Assembly (NCBI GenBank): GCA_963697205.1
Contig: CAVONB010000016.1
Location: forward strand, 186,001 to 250,000
DNA: 64,000 nucleotides
Origin: CAVONB01 sp963697205
GTDB lineage: Bacteria; Pseudomonadota; Alphaproteobacteria; Rhizobiales; Hyphomicrobiaceae
Reading direction: 5' to 3'
The position numbers and the translations under genes are program-made. The notes under the pieces were generated by a model. The model saw only the letters and a program-made list of their open reading frames with translations, had not been told where the DNA came from and searched no databases. How positions within the stretch are numbered: the stretch's first letter is position 1; every line of letters begins with the position of its first letter. Below are positions 1 to 7,756 of the stretch, one piece after another.

Positions 1-454
1 CGTTGGTGTGCTTAACCTGCGCGAGCGCGAAACTGGATTCGATGCTTGCCACGCCTTCGATGCGGGTCAGGGTCTCTTTCAGGAAGCGCTCGTAGCCGGC
101 GAGGTCGCGAGCGACGACGCGCAGCAGGTAGTCGCGCGTGCCGGTCATCAGGTAGCATTCGAGGACCTCCGGGCAGGCGCGGACGGCGTCCTCGAAGCGG
201 TGCAGCGCCTCCTCGCGCTGCTTTTCCAGTTTGACGGATACGAACACGGAGACGGGCAGGCCGACCTGGGCCTGGTCCACGAGCGCGGTATAGCCGCGGA
301 TGACGCCCGCCTCCTCCATCAGGCGCACGCGCCGCAGGCAGGGGCTTTGGGAGAGGCCGGCCTGGGTGGCTAGGTCGACATTGGACATGCGGCCGTCGTG
401 CTGGAGGGCCCGGAGGATTCGCAAATCTGTCTCGTCTATGGGCATATTCGGCAT
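1..454 (-). CDS. Lrp/AsnC family transcriptional regulator (partial, C-terminus off the window)
   Basis: The reverse strand from 454 to the window edge encodes about 151 residues of an Lrp/AsnC regulator. It begins MPNMPIDETDLRILRALQ, continues through a winged helix-turn-helix (SNVDLATQAGLSQSPCLRRV, roughly residues 24-43), and then the alpha/beta RAM ligand-binding domain (VSVFVSVKLEKQ, ECYLMTGTRDYLLRVV). A second in-frame ATG lies at 445; neither has a strong ribosome site, so the start is uncertain by three codons. It is divergent from the threonine ammonia-lyase gene with 129 bp between them. Lrp-type regulators often control adjacent divergent amino-acid genes, so it may sense an amino acid and regulate that gene; this is inference. 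The last residues are beyond coordinate 1. Confidence 0.9.
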   Translation of the reverse strand, partial: MPNMPIDETDLRILRALQHDGRMSNVDLATQAGLSQSPCLRRVRLMEEAGVIRGYTALVDQAQVGLPVSVFVSVKLEKQREEALHRFEDAVRACPEVLECYLMTGTRDYLLRVVARDLAGYERFLKETLTRIEGVASIESSFALAQVKHTN

Positions 455-583
455 TTTCTGCTCATTTTCTTGCTTCTTGCGGCATGATCTTCCAATTTTG
501 ACCTGGAGTCCAGCTGTGTTTGGCAGGACACGCGTCGACGACACCGCGTATAGTCGCGCGACCGCGACCGCTGCAGACTAGCG
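455..583. promoter_or_regulatory. Divergent intergenic region, Lrp-type regulator / threonine ammonia-lyase
   Basis: A 129 bp gap separates two divergent start codons, so both promoters and any Lrp-type operator must lie here. The half nearest the regulator is noticeably AT-richer than its surroundings (T/A-rich at about 446-500). No clear -35/-10 pair or palindrome could be assigned by eye. Confidence 0.4.
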
Positions 584-1843
584 ATGGCTCCCATGACGAC
601 GTCCTCCGGAACGGCCCTTCCCTTGCTCGGTCTCGACGAGATCGAGCGCGCGGCCGGCGTGCTGAAAGGGGCCGTGCTCGACACCGATTTTGACCCGAGC
701 CGGACGCTGTCGGAGATCTTCGGCTGCTCGGTTTGGCTGAAATTTGAGAACCTTCAGTTCACGGCCTCGTTCAAGGAGCGCGGTGCGCTGAACCGGCTGG
801 CCGCACTGTCGAGCGAGGAGAGCCGCCGCGGCGTCATCGCCATGTCGGCGGGCAACCATGCCCAGGGGGTCGCCTATCACGCCCAGCGGCTCGGCATCCC
901 CGCCACGATCGTGATGCCAGTAGGCACGCCGACGGTGAAGGTGGAGAACACCAAGAGCCACGGCGCAGAAGTTCTGGTGCGCGGGGCGACGCTGGAGGAT
1001 GCAGCGCGCTTTGCGGTGACGCATGGCGTGGCGCGCGGGCTGACCTTCATCCATCCCTACGACGATCCGCTGGTCATGGCCGGGCAGGGCACGATCGCGC
1101 TGGAGATGCTGCGCGCCGTCCCGCAGCTCGACACGCTGGTGGTTCCCATCGGCGGCGGCGGATTGATCTCGGGGATGGCGGTCGCGGCCAAGGCGATCAA
1201 GCCGGAGATCGAGGTTATCGGCGTGCAGTCGGGCCTCTATCCCTCGATGTACAATCTCATCAAGGGCACCAGTCTGCCGATGCGCGGCGACACGCTGGCG
1301 GAAGGCATCGCGGTCAAGGCGCCGGGGGTTCGAACCGCCCGCGTGATCCGGGAACTCGTCGACGACATCATGCTGGTCAGCGAAGCGCAGCTGGAGCGCG
1401 CGGTGACGCTGTTGATCTCGATCGAGAAGACGGTGGTCGAAGGTGCAGGCGCGGCCGGCCTCGCCGCGATCATCGCCGACAAGTCGCGGTTCAAGGACAA
1501 AACCGTGGGACTCGTCCTGTGCGGCGGCAATATCGACATCCGGTTGCTGGCGAGCGTGCTGACGCGCGAACTCGCCCGTGAGGGGCGGTTGTCGCAGGTC
1601 TCGATCGACCTGTCCGACAAGCCTGGCCAGCTTGCGCGCATCGCCCAGGTGATCGGGGAAGCGCATGCCAACATCGTGGAAGTCTCGCACCAGCGCACCT
1701 TCACGGATCTACCGGCCAAGGGCGCGATCCTCGACGTCGTGATCGAGACGCGCGACCGGGCGCATCTGGAGGCGACGATCGCGGCGATCCGCGCGGCCGG
1801 CTTCGAATGCGAGCTGAAATCGAATCCCGGCGGCAGCCACTGA
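584..1843 (+). CDS. Threonine ammonia-lyase with C-terminal ACT domain
   Basis: A 419-residue PLP enzyme of the serine/threonine dehydratase family (fold type II) that deaminates threonine to 2-oxobutyrate. The PLP lysine motif SFKERGA places Lys64. A phosphate-binding glycine loop (PIGGGGL) follows near residue 190, and a substrate loop (SAGNHAQG) near residue 88. Residues from about 335 form a single ACT domain (VSIDLSDKPGQLARI). This matches the catabolic-type enzyme with one ACT domain (about 400 residues) rather than long IlvA with two. ATG 584 is used; ATG 593 is an alternative and neither has a clear ribosome site. It is followed 56 bp downstream by the thiamine-diphosphate enzyme, suggesting co-transcription, with an Lrp-type regulator upstream. 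Confidence 0.9.
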   Translation: MAPMTTSSGTALPLLGLDEIERAAGVLKGAVLDTDFDPSRTLSEIFGCSVWLKFENLQFTASFKERGALNRLAALSSEESRRGVIAMSAGNHAQGVAYHAQRLGIPATIVMPVGTPTVKVENTKSHGAEVLVRGATLEDAARFAVTHGVARGLTFIHPYDDPLVMAGQGTIALEMLRAVPQLDTLVVPIGGGGLISGMAVAAKAIKPEIEVIGVQSGLYPSMYNLIKGTSLPMRGDTLAEGIAVKAPGVRTARVIRELVDDIMLVSEAQLERAVTLLISIEKTVVEGAGAAGLAAIIADKSRFKDKTVGLVLCGGNIDIRLLASVLTRELAREGRLSQVSIDLSDKPGQLARIAQVIGEAHANIVEVSHQRTFTDLPAKGAILDVVIETRDRAHLEATIAAIRAAGFECELKSNPGGSH

Positions 1844-1899
1844 CGCGCCGACCCGCAGCAAGCCAACAGCACGTGACGACATTTCAGGAGGAGAGCCCG

Positions 1900-4323
1900 A
1901 TGGACGGCTCACAGGTTCCCGCCACCCGCGCCGAGACGATCCGGATGCTTCAGGCGCTCGAGCAGAAGGTGCTCTGGCTGTCGTCGTGGATGATCCACCA
2001 TGCCAACCACGAGGTCGATCGCGGCGACGGATTGAAGGTTGGCGGGCATCAAGCCTCTTCGGCCTCGCTCGCGACGCTGATGACGGCGCTTTATTTCCAC
2101 GTGCTGCGGCCGGAGGACCGGATCGCGGTGAAGCCACACGCCAGTCCGGTGTTCCACGCCATCCAGTATCTGCTCGGCAACCAGTCGGTCGACAAGCTGA
2201 CGAACTTCCGCGCGTTCGCGGGTGCACAGTCTTATCCCTCGCGGACGAAGGACAAGGACGACGTCGACTTCTCGACGGGCTCCGTCGGGCTCGGCGTGGC
2301 GGCGACCGGGTTCGCCAGCCTCGTGCAGGACTACGTGCGCGCCAAGGGCTGGTCGAAGGGATCGCCGCAGGAATGGCCCGAGGGCCGCATGATTGCGCTG
2401 ATGGGTGATGCGGAGATCGACGAGGGCAACGTCCACGAGGCGCTGCTGGAATACTGGAAGCACGGTCTGCGCAACTGCTGGTGGATCGTCGACTACAACC
2501 GGCAGAGCCTCGACAGCGTGGTCTCCGATCAGCTGTTCATGAAGGTTGCGGGGCTGTTTGAGAACCTCGGCTGGAAAGTCGTGCTGCTGAAGTACGGAAA
2601 GCTGTTGCAGACGGCATTCGCGGAGCCCGGCGGCGACGTTCTCATGCGCTGGATCGACGACTGCCCGAACCAGCTCTATTCGGCGCTGGTGTTCGAGGGC
2701 GCGGCGGCGTGGCGCCGACAGCTCGAAGCCGACCTCGCCCAGCATCCCGATACGCTCGCCATCCTATCGCGTCGCTCGGACGAGGAGCTGGCCCGGCTGA
2801 TGATGAACCTCGGCGGACATGACCTCGACTTGATCCTCGATGCCTTCGAGACGGCGCCGTCGGAGCAGCCGGTCTGCTTCATCGCGTACACGATCAAGGG
2901 GCATGGCCTGCCGTTCGCCGGGCACAAGGACAACCACGCCGGGCTGATGACGAAAGCGCAGATGCAGGCGTACCGCACGCAACAGGGCATCAACCAGGGC
3001 GAGGAGTGGGAGCCGCTGGCGGGGCTATCGTTGCCGCGCGGGGAGGTCGAGGCCTACTTGAAGCGCGTGCCCTTCAACGCCAAGGGCCGGCGGCGGCTCG
3101 CGGCAGCGACTGTGCCCGTGGGGACATTGCCGCCGGTTGCCGCGCGCGGGGATACGTCGACGCAGGCGGGCTTCGGGCGGATCCTGGACGAGATCGCGAA
3201 AGCTGGCGGGTCGCTCGCCGACCAAATCGTGACGACGTCGCCGGACGTCACCGTCTCGACGAACCTCGGCGGGTGGGTGAACCGGCGCGGCCTGTTCTCG
3301 ATGCAAAGCCGCGACGACGTCTTCAAGGAGCGCGGGCTGATGAGCCCGCAACGCTGGGAGATGAGCCCGAAGGGCCAGCACATCGAGCTCGGCATCGCGG
3401 AGATGAACCTGTTCCTGACGCTCGGTGCGGCGGGGCTTTCGCACGCGTTGTTCGGCGAGCGGCTGTTGCCGATCGGCACGGTCTACGACCCTTTCATCAT
3501 GCGGGGGCTCGATGCGCTCAACTATGCCTGCTACCAGGACGCGCGCTTCATCCTGGTCGCTACGCCGTCGGGCTTGACGCTGGCGCCGGAAGGCGGCGCG
3601 CACCAGTCGATCGCGACGCCGCTGATCGGCATGGCGCAGGACGGCCTGGCCTCGTTCGAACCGGCTTTCGTCGACGAATTGCACGCGATCCTGGAGTGGT
3701 CGTTCGACTACATCCAGCGGCATGGGCCGGAGGAGAAGGCGGAGCGCTGGCTGCGCGACGAGAAGGGTGGCTCGGTCTATTTGCGCCTGTCCACGCGGCC
3801 GGTCGAGCAGCTACAGCGGCCGATGGCGGGCCAGCTCAAGGCCGACGTAATCGATGGCGGCTACTGGCTGCGCGCGCCGGATCCGGCAACGCGGGTGGCC
3901 GTCGTCGCCATGGGCGCCACGTTGCCCGAGGCGATCGAGGCGGCGGGCCTTTTGGCTGAGGACAACCGCGGCGTGGGACTACTCGCCATCACCAGCGCCG
4001 ACCGGCTGTCGGCGGGCTGGCATGGTGCGCAGCGCGCGCGCGAGCAGGGACACCGCGATGCGACGTGTCATGTCGAACAGCTCCTGTCGGCGCTGCCGAG
4101 GGATGCGGGCATCGTCACGGTCTGCGACGGCTACCCGGAGACGCTGTCCTGGATCGGCGGGGTCATGGGGCACCGCGTGCGTGCACTCGGCGTCGAGCAC
4201 TTCGGCCAGTCGGGCTCGATCTCGGAGCTCTATGCGCACTATGGGCTCGACGTGAACGCGATCCTGGCGGCTGCCGAATCCATGTCCGGGCGGCCGGTGC
4301 GTTATCGCTGGTTGCAGAAGTAG
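1900..4323 (+). CDS. Thiamine-diphosphate enzyme of the AceE/transketolase type (orphan 2-oxoacid dehydrogenase E1-like)
   Basis: A protein of 807 residues starting at ATG 1900, which is preceded by a strong AGGAGGA site; the reading frame is open further upstream but that part overlaps the previous gene. The N-terminal half carries the thiamine-diphosphate motif (GDAEIDEGN at about 169-177, with the downstream Asn in DYNRQSLD at about 200). The second half has the pyrimidine-binding and C-terminal transketolase regions (HIELGIAEMNLFLTLGAAGL; PSGLTLAPEGGAHQS). The layout resembles homodimeric pyruvate dehydrogenase E1 (AceE, about 890 residues) but is shorter. No E2, E3 or lipoyl protein is nearby. 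Because the upstream enzyme makes 2-oxobutyrate, a role on that or a related 2-oxoacid is possible but unproven. A ketol-transferring activity cannot be excluded. Confidence 0.8.
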   Translation: MDGSQVPATRAETIRMLQALEQKVLWLSSWMIHHANHEVDRGDGLKVGGHQASSASLATLMTALYFHVLRPEDRIAVKPHASPVFHAIQYLLGNQSVDKLTNFRAFAGAQSYPSRTKDKDDVDFSTGSVGLGVAATGFASLVQDYVRAKGWSKGSPQEWPEGRMIALMGDAEIDEGNVHEALLEYWKHGLRNCWWIVDYNRQSLDSVVSDQLFMKVAGLFENLGWKVVLLKYGKLLQTAFAEPGGDVLMRWIDDCPNQLYSALVFEGAAAWRRQLEADLAQHPDTLAILSRRSDEELARLMMNLGGHDLDLILDAFETAPSEQPVCFIAYTIKGHGLPFAGHKDNHAGLMTKAQMQAYRTQQGINQGEEWEPLAGLSLPRGEVEAYLKRVPFNAKGRRRLAAATVPVGTLPPVAARGDTSTQAGFGRILDEIAKAGGSLADQIVTTSPDVTVSTNLGGWVNRRGLFSMQSRDDVFKERGLMSPQRWEMSPKGQHIELGIAEMNLFLTLGAAGLSHALFGERLLPIGTVYDPFIMRGLDALNYACYQDARFILVATPSGLTLAPEGGAHQSIATPLIGMAQDGLASFEPAFVDELHAILEWSFDYIQRHGPEEKAERWLRDEKGGSVYLRLSTRPVEQLQRPMAGQLKADVIDGGYWLRAPDPATRVAVVAMGATLPEAIEAAGLLAEDNRGVGLLAITSADRLSAGWHGAQRAREQGHRDATCHVEQLLSALPRDAGIVTVCDGYPETLSWIGGVMGHRVRALGVEHFGQSGSISELYAHYGLDVNAILAAAESMSGRPVRYRWLQK

Positions 4324-4332
4324 GAGTGCTGC

Positions 4333-4677
4333 ATGATCGCCGTGATTTTCGAGGTGTGGCCTAAAGCCGAGCACCGCCAGGACTATCTCGAGCTGGCGGC
4401 CGAACTGCGCCCGCTCCTGGAGGCCATCGACGGCTTCGTGTCCGTGGAGCGGTTCCAATCGATCACGGAGCCGGGCAAGATGCTGTCGCTGTCGTTTTTT
4501 CGCGACGAGGCGGCCGTGCGGGCGTGGCGGAACACGGTGGAGCACCGCGCCGCTCAGGAAAAGGGCCGAGGCAGCTACTTCGCCAAGTATCGCCTGCGTG
4601 TCACGCACGTCGTGCGTGACTACGGCCATGACCAGCGCGACGAAACGCCGATCGACAGCAAGATCCTGCACGGCTGA
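4333..4677 (+). CDS. Antibiotic-biosynthesis-monooxygenase (ABM) domain protein
   Basis: A 114-residue protein with a single ABM (dimeric alpha/beta barrel) domain: it opens MIAVIFEVWPKAEHRQDYLE and contains LLEAIDGFVSVERFQS and LSLSFFRDEAAVRAWR, the usual strand-helix pattern. ATG 4333 has AGGAG seven bases upstream, and only nine bases separate it from the stop of the thiamine-diphosphate enzyme, so the two are almost certainly one transcript. Proteins of this fold include quinone-forming monooxygenases and haem-degrading enzymes, but many have no known reaction. The substrate here cannot be told from sequence. Confidence 0.8.
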   Translation: MIAVIFEVWPKAEHRQDYLELAAELRPLLEAIDGFVSVERFQSITEPGKMLSLSFFRDEAAVRAWRNTVEHRAAQEKGRGSYFAKYRLRVTHVVRDYGHDQRDETPIDSKILHG

Positions 4678-4699
4678 GGGCAGCCGGTTTCGCGTTCCC

Positions 4700-5701
4700 T
4701 CAGGCGACCTGCTCGACTTTGCCGGACGACGCCGAGCGCACGATGGCCTCGAACACCGCGACACCGTGACGGATCTGGTCATGGGGGATGTCGAACGGCC
4801 TCTTCTCGCGCACGGCGACCGCGAACGCATCCAGCGCTGCGCCCAGCATGTTGAAACCGGGCGTTTCGATCGTCTCGTGCTCGGTGGCGGGCGTACCGAA
4901 CTTGCCCTTCGGCATCGGCGTGATGATGAGGCGGTCTAGGAAGTGGCCGGAGATCTCGCCGGTGCCGCCGGAGCCCGCCGCCTCGAAGCGATAGCCGGGT
5001 ACGGTGGCAAAGCAGCCGATGAACGTCGCGGGCATGCCGCTCCTGAACTTCATCATCACGGCCGTGGTGTCATCGGCGTGCGGGGCAGCGCGCCGGGCGT
5101 TGAGGCAATAGACGCTCTCGATCTCGCCGAACAGGTCGATCATACCGTCGACGAGATGCACGCCGATGCCGGTCATGGCACCGGCTGGGGCTTCGCTGGG
5201 GTCGGTGCGCCAGTAGCCAGGCGGCATGCCCAGCGCCGACGAGGTCGTCATTTCCGCCGTGCAGTAGTCGATGGTGCCGAGCGCGCCCGATTTCACGCGG
5301 CGGCGCAACTCGATCATGGAGGGATGGAAGCGCCGCTGGAAACTGATGCCGAGCGTGACGCCCGCCTTGTCGACGGCAGAAAGCGCGCGGTCGGCGCCAG
5401 CTAGGTTCAGCGCCAGCGGCTTTTCGGTGTAGATATGCTTTCCCGCGCGGGCAGCGGCCTCGATCTGTTGGACATGCTCGCTGTGCGGCGTGGCCAGGAC
5501 GACGGCCTCGACCTCGGGATCCGCCAGCAGCGCCTCGAAGCTTGCAAGCAACCGGATACCGCGCTCGGCGCAATAGCTTTCGACCTTGGAGGGCGTGCGC
5601 GTCTGGCCGGCGACAAACGTCAACTGCTTGCTCTTGCCATAAGCGGCGTCGACCAGCATCTGTCCCCACCAGCCGAGCCCGACGATTGCAGCCTTGACCA
5701 T
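4700..5701 (-). CDS. Gfo/Idh/MocA family NAD(P)-dependent oxidoreductase
   Basis: A 333-residue dehydrogenase. The N-terminal Rossmann motif is AAIVGLGWWGQ at about residues 4-14, and the family signature EKP lies in YTEKPLALNL near residue 95. The C-terminal alpha/beta domain contains GIGVHLVDGMIDLFG, carrying the conserved His of this family. The start is ATG 5701, supported by GGGAGGATCGC just upstream; a longer open frame exists but is not conserved-looking. It faces the ABM gene convergently with a 22 bp gap. MocA-type enzymes oxidise sugars, inositols and related polyols; the substrate is unknown here. Confidence 0.88.
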   Translation of the reverse strand: MVKAAIVGLGWWGQMLVDAAYGKSKQLTFVAGQTRTPSKVESYCAERGIRLLASFEALLADPEVEAVVLATPHSEHVQQIEAAARAGKHIYTEKPLALNLAGADRALSAVDKAGVTLGISFQRRFHPSMIELRRRVKSGALGTIDYCTAEMTTSSALGMPPGYWRTDPSEAPAGAMTGIGVHLVDGMIDLFGEIESVYCLNARRAAPHADDTTAVMMKFRSGMPATFIGCFATVPGYRFEAAGSGGTGEISGHFLDRLIITPMPKGKFGTPATEHETIETPGFNMLGAALDAFAVAVREKRPFDIPHDQIRHGVAVFEAIVRSASSGKVEQVA

Positions 5702-6045
5702 GCGATCCTCCCGAGTGTGCGTCGTCGTCATGCGTTCCAGGCAGGCTAGCAAACGGGCGACGTGTGCACAAAGGCTGCCTGGAGCGCTGCTACGTGCATG
5801 TCGTGACCGCGTGGCTGCTGCCCGCGCGCGTGCGGCCCCCGAACGGGTTCTGCCCTTGTATCGCCACGGAATTCTGACTAGCCTTGCACAATGCTTGGAG
5901 AGGCCGCCCACGATTGTCGCGGCCGATAGAGCGTAACAAGTACCGCCCTTTTCTGTGCGGTCCCATCGCGTCACGGAACGCGACCGCTCGTCTCCAAGTT
6001 GACCTGAGCAATGCTGTGAAAGATCCGGCGCACAGGAGACCTGCA
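5702..6045. other. Intergenic region, no gene recognised
   Basis: This 344 bp gap lies between the divergent MocA-type gene and the small 'GHRH' protein gene. No convincing ORF, RNA gene or repeat was seen. It should hold the promoters for both flanking genes; CACAGGAGACCTGCA just before 6046 is the ribosome site for the downstream gene. Confidence 0.5.
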
Positions 6046-6387
6046 ATGAAAAGTATGTATGCACAAGGCGATATCTTGATCGAGCGTGTCGGCGACGCCT
6101 GCCCTTCCGGCGCGATGATCGCGCCTGAAGCCGACGGCGCGACCGTGCTGGCGGAGGGGGAAGTCAGCGGGCACCGCCACGCCATTTTCGAGCGGGTCGT
6201 TTTCTTTCGCGACGACGGGCTCGCGCGCGACATTCCCGGCGGGCTCTATGTCGGCCACCTGAACGTCTCGGAACGGGCCGACATCGTGCACGACGAGCAC
6301 GAGACGGTCAGTCTGCCGCCAGGCACATACCGCGTCCGACGCCAGCGCGAACTGGATCCGCGCGAGGCGCGCCTTGTCGCGGACTGA
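6046..6387 (+). CDS. Conserved small protein of unknown function, partner of the DUF6745-like gene
   Basis: A 113-residue soluble protein starting at ATG 6046, with AGGAG eight bases upstream. Landmarks are a start QGDILIERV, a central VLAEGEVSGHRHAI with a conserved-looking GHRH, and an end SLPPGTYRVRRQRELDP. The compact, beta-rich pattern with several His residues (HRH, HDEHE) could bind a metal, but that is inference. Its stop codon overlaps the next gene's TTG start by 14 bp, so the two are probably translationally coupled. I recall similar small genes beside DUF6745 genes in actinobacteria and other phyla; no function is known to me. There is no signal peptide or membrane segment. Confidence 0.7.
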   Translation: MKSMYAQGDILIERVGDACPSGAMIAPEADGATVLAEGEVSGHRHAIFERVVFFRDDGLARDIPGGLYVGHLNVSERADIVHDEHETVSLPPGTYRVRRQRELDPREARLVAD

Positions 6388-7507
6388 GCTCGGCGAACTG
6401 ACCGCTGAGCTGCGCGCTGCGATCGAAGCGCACAGGCGCGAGGGGGAGCGGCGACGCTTCTCCACGGCGCCTGAGGATCGCGAACGGGCAGAACAAGCCA
6501 TGTGCGCGGCTTATGCGGCGGCGGGGTTGGCCCCGCCGGAGCAGTTCGTGTGGTGCGCCAATCCCGTGGCGCTGCAAAGTCGCATCGACATGCTGGTCGC
6601 GCAGGATCGCGCCGGCGACAGCGTGAAGGGCGCGGTGTTCGACGCGGCGCTGCGTCGGGCGGGAAAGCAGATCGACGCCGGTGTGCCCAGGAGCGTGCGG
6701 GCCGCCGTCTGGCAGCTCATGGCGGACACGCCGGCGCGCGCGTCGAGCCGCGCCGTCAGCGAAGTCGTCGAGATCGCGGCACGCCGACCGCGCAGCAGCG
6801 TGAGCGCGCGCCTCAAGCGATGGCTGGCCCGCCTGCGCTCTGGCCGGCGGCTTGGCACGGCGTCGGTGTGGTTCGGGGAGCGCATGTTCTCCGCCCACGA
6901 TCACGCGCCGGTCGCGGTCTACCGATGCCTGCACGATGCGTGCGATCTCGTGGCACCCACGGCACATCTCGCCCCGATCTGGGAGGCGGTCGACACTGCC
7001 GGGTGGATTGCTCCCTATGGACGCGTGTGCGGGGTCAGCGCGCGCCACAGCGTGCTGGCGTTCGACCCGCAGGGCCGCCTGCACAGCCCGAGCGGCCCGG
7101 CCCTGGCGTTCCCCGATGGCTGGTCGCTTTATGCCTGGAAGGGCGTGGTGGTGCCCGATTGGATGATCAAAGGCGAGCGGCAGATCACAGTGGAGATGAT
7201 CGAGCGCCAAAGCGATCCCGTGCTGCGCCGGTGCATGATCGACATCATGACGCCGCAGCGCTTTGTCGGCGAAGCCGGTGCGGCACGGGTCTCGGCCGAC
7301 GACACCGGTGTGCTCTGGATCAAGAGCTGGGCGGATTGGGACCGCTGGGCGGCGGTGGAGGTGGTGAACGGAACACCGGAGCCGGACGGCACCTACAAGC
7401 ACTATTTCCTGCAGGTGCCGCCGACCGTGCGCTCCGCGCGAGAGGCGGTGGCATGGACTTATGGCATGACGGAGCGGGAGTATACGCAGCTGTCGCTTCG
7501 GACCTAG
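6374..7507 (+). CDS. DUF6745-like protein of unknown function
   Basis: A 377-residue protein that starts at TTG 6374 inside the end of the preceding gene. The first ~170 residues are helical and charged (LTAELRAAIEAHRREGERRR), with an Arg-rich patch near residues 135-160. The C-terminal half has the features I associate with DUF6745: LHSPSGPALAFPDGW, YAWKGVVVPDWMI, an arginine-rich helix (DPVLRRCMIDIM), then VEVVNGTPEPDGTYKHYFL and VPPTVRSAREAVAWTYGM. It lacks signal peptide, membrane segment or known catalytic motif. The overlapping start implies coupled translation with the small upstream partner. It may be a sensor or scaffold; the function is unknown. Confidence 0.7.
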   Translation: MSRTELGELTAELRAAIEAHRREGERRRFSTAPEDRERAEQAMCAAYAAAGLAPPEQFVWCANPVALQSRIDMLVAQDRAGDSVKGAVFDAALRRAGKQIDAGVPRSVRAAVWQLMADTPARASSRAVSEVVEIAARRPRSSVSARLKRWLARLRSGRRLGTASVWFGERMFSAHDHAPVAVYRCLHDACDLVAPTAHLAPIWEAVDTAGWIAPYGRVCGVSARHSVLAFDPQGRLHSPSGPALAFPDGWSLYAWKGVVVPDWMIKGERQITVEMIERQSDPVLRRCMIDIMTPQRFVGEAGAARVSADDTGVLWIKSWADWDRWAAVEVVNGTPEPDGTYKHYFLQVPPTVRSAREAVAWTYGMTEREYTQLSLRT

Positions 7508-7756
7508 GCGTGCACCCGAGACGCTGGAGTTGCCGTAGCCCCACCGGGACGTCGGTCAAAGCGTCCGAGCCATAAGAGCCGGACACGGCTTTATCCGGCG
7601 GAAAGGCGGGGCGCGAAGTTGAGGCGGGTCCGCCACAAGGCCCATCGAAGTGGCGGATGCCCGCACGCGACGATTGCATGGCAACAAAACATCGATCATT
7701 TTCCGCAGGCTTGATCAAATCACTCTGCAGCTTGCCCCTTCACTGAAGGATCGACC

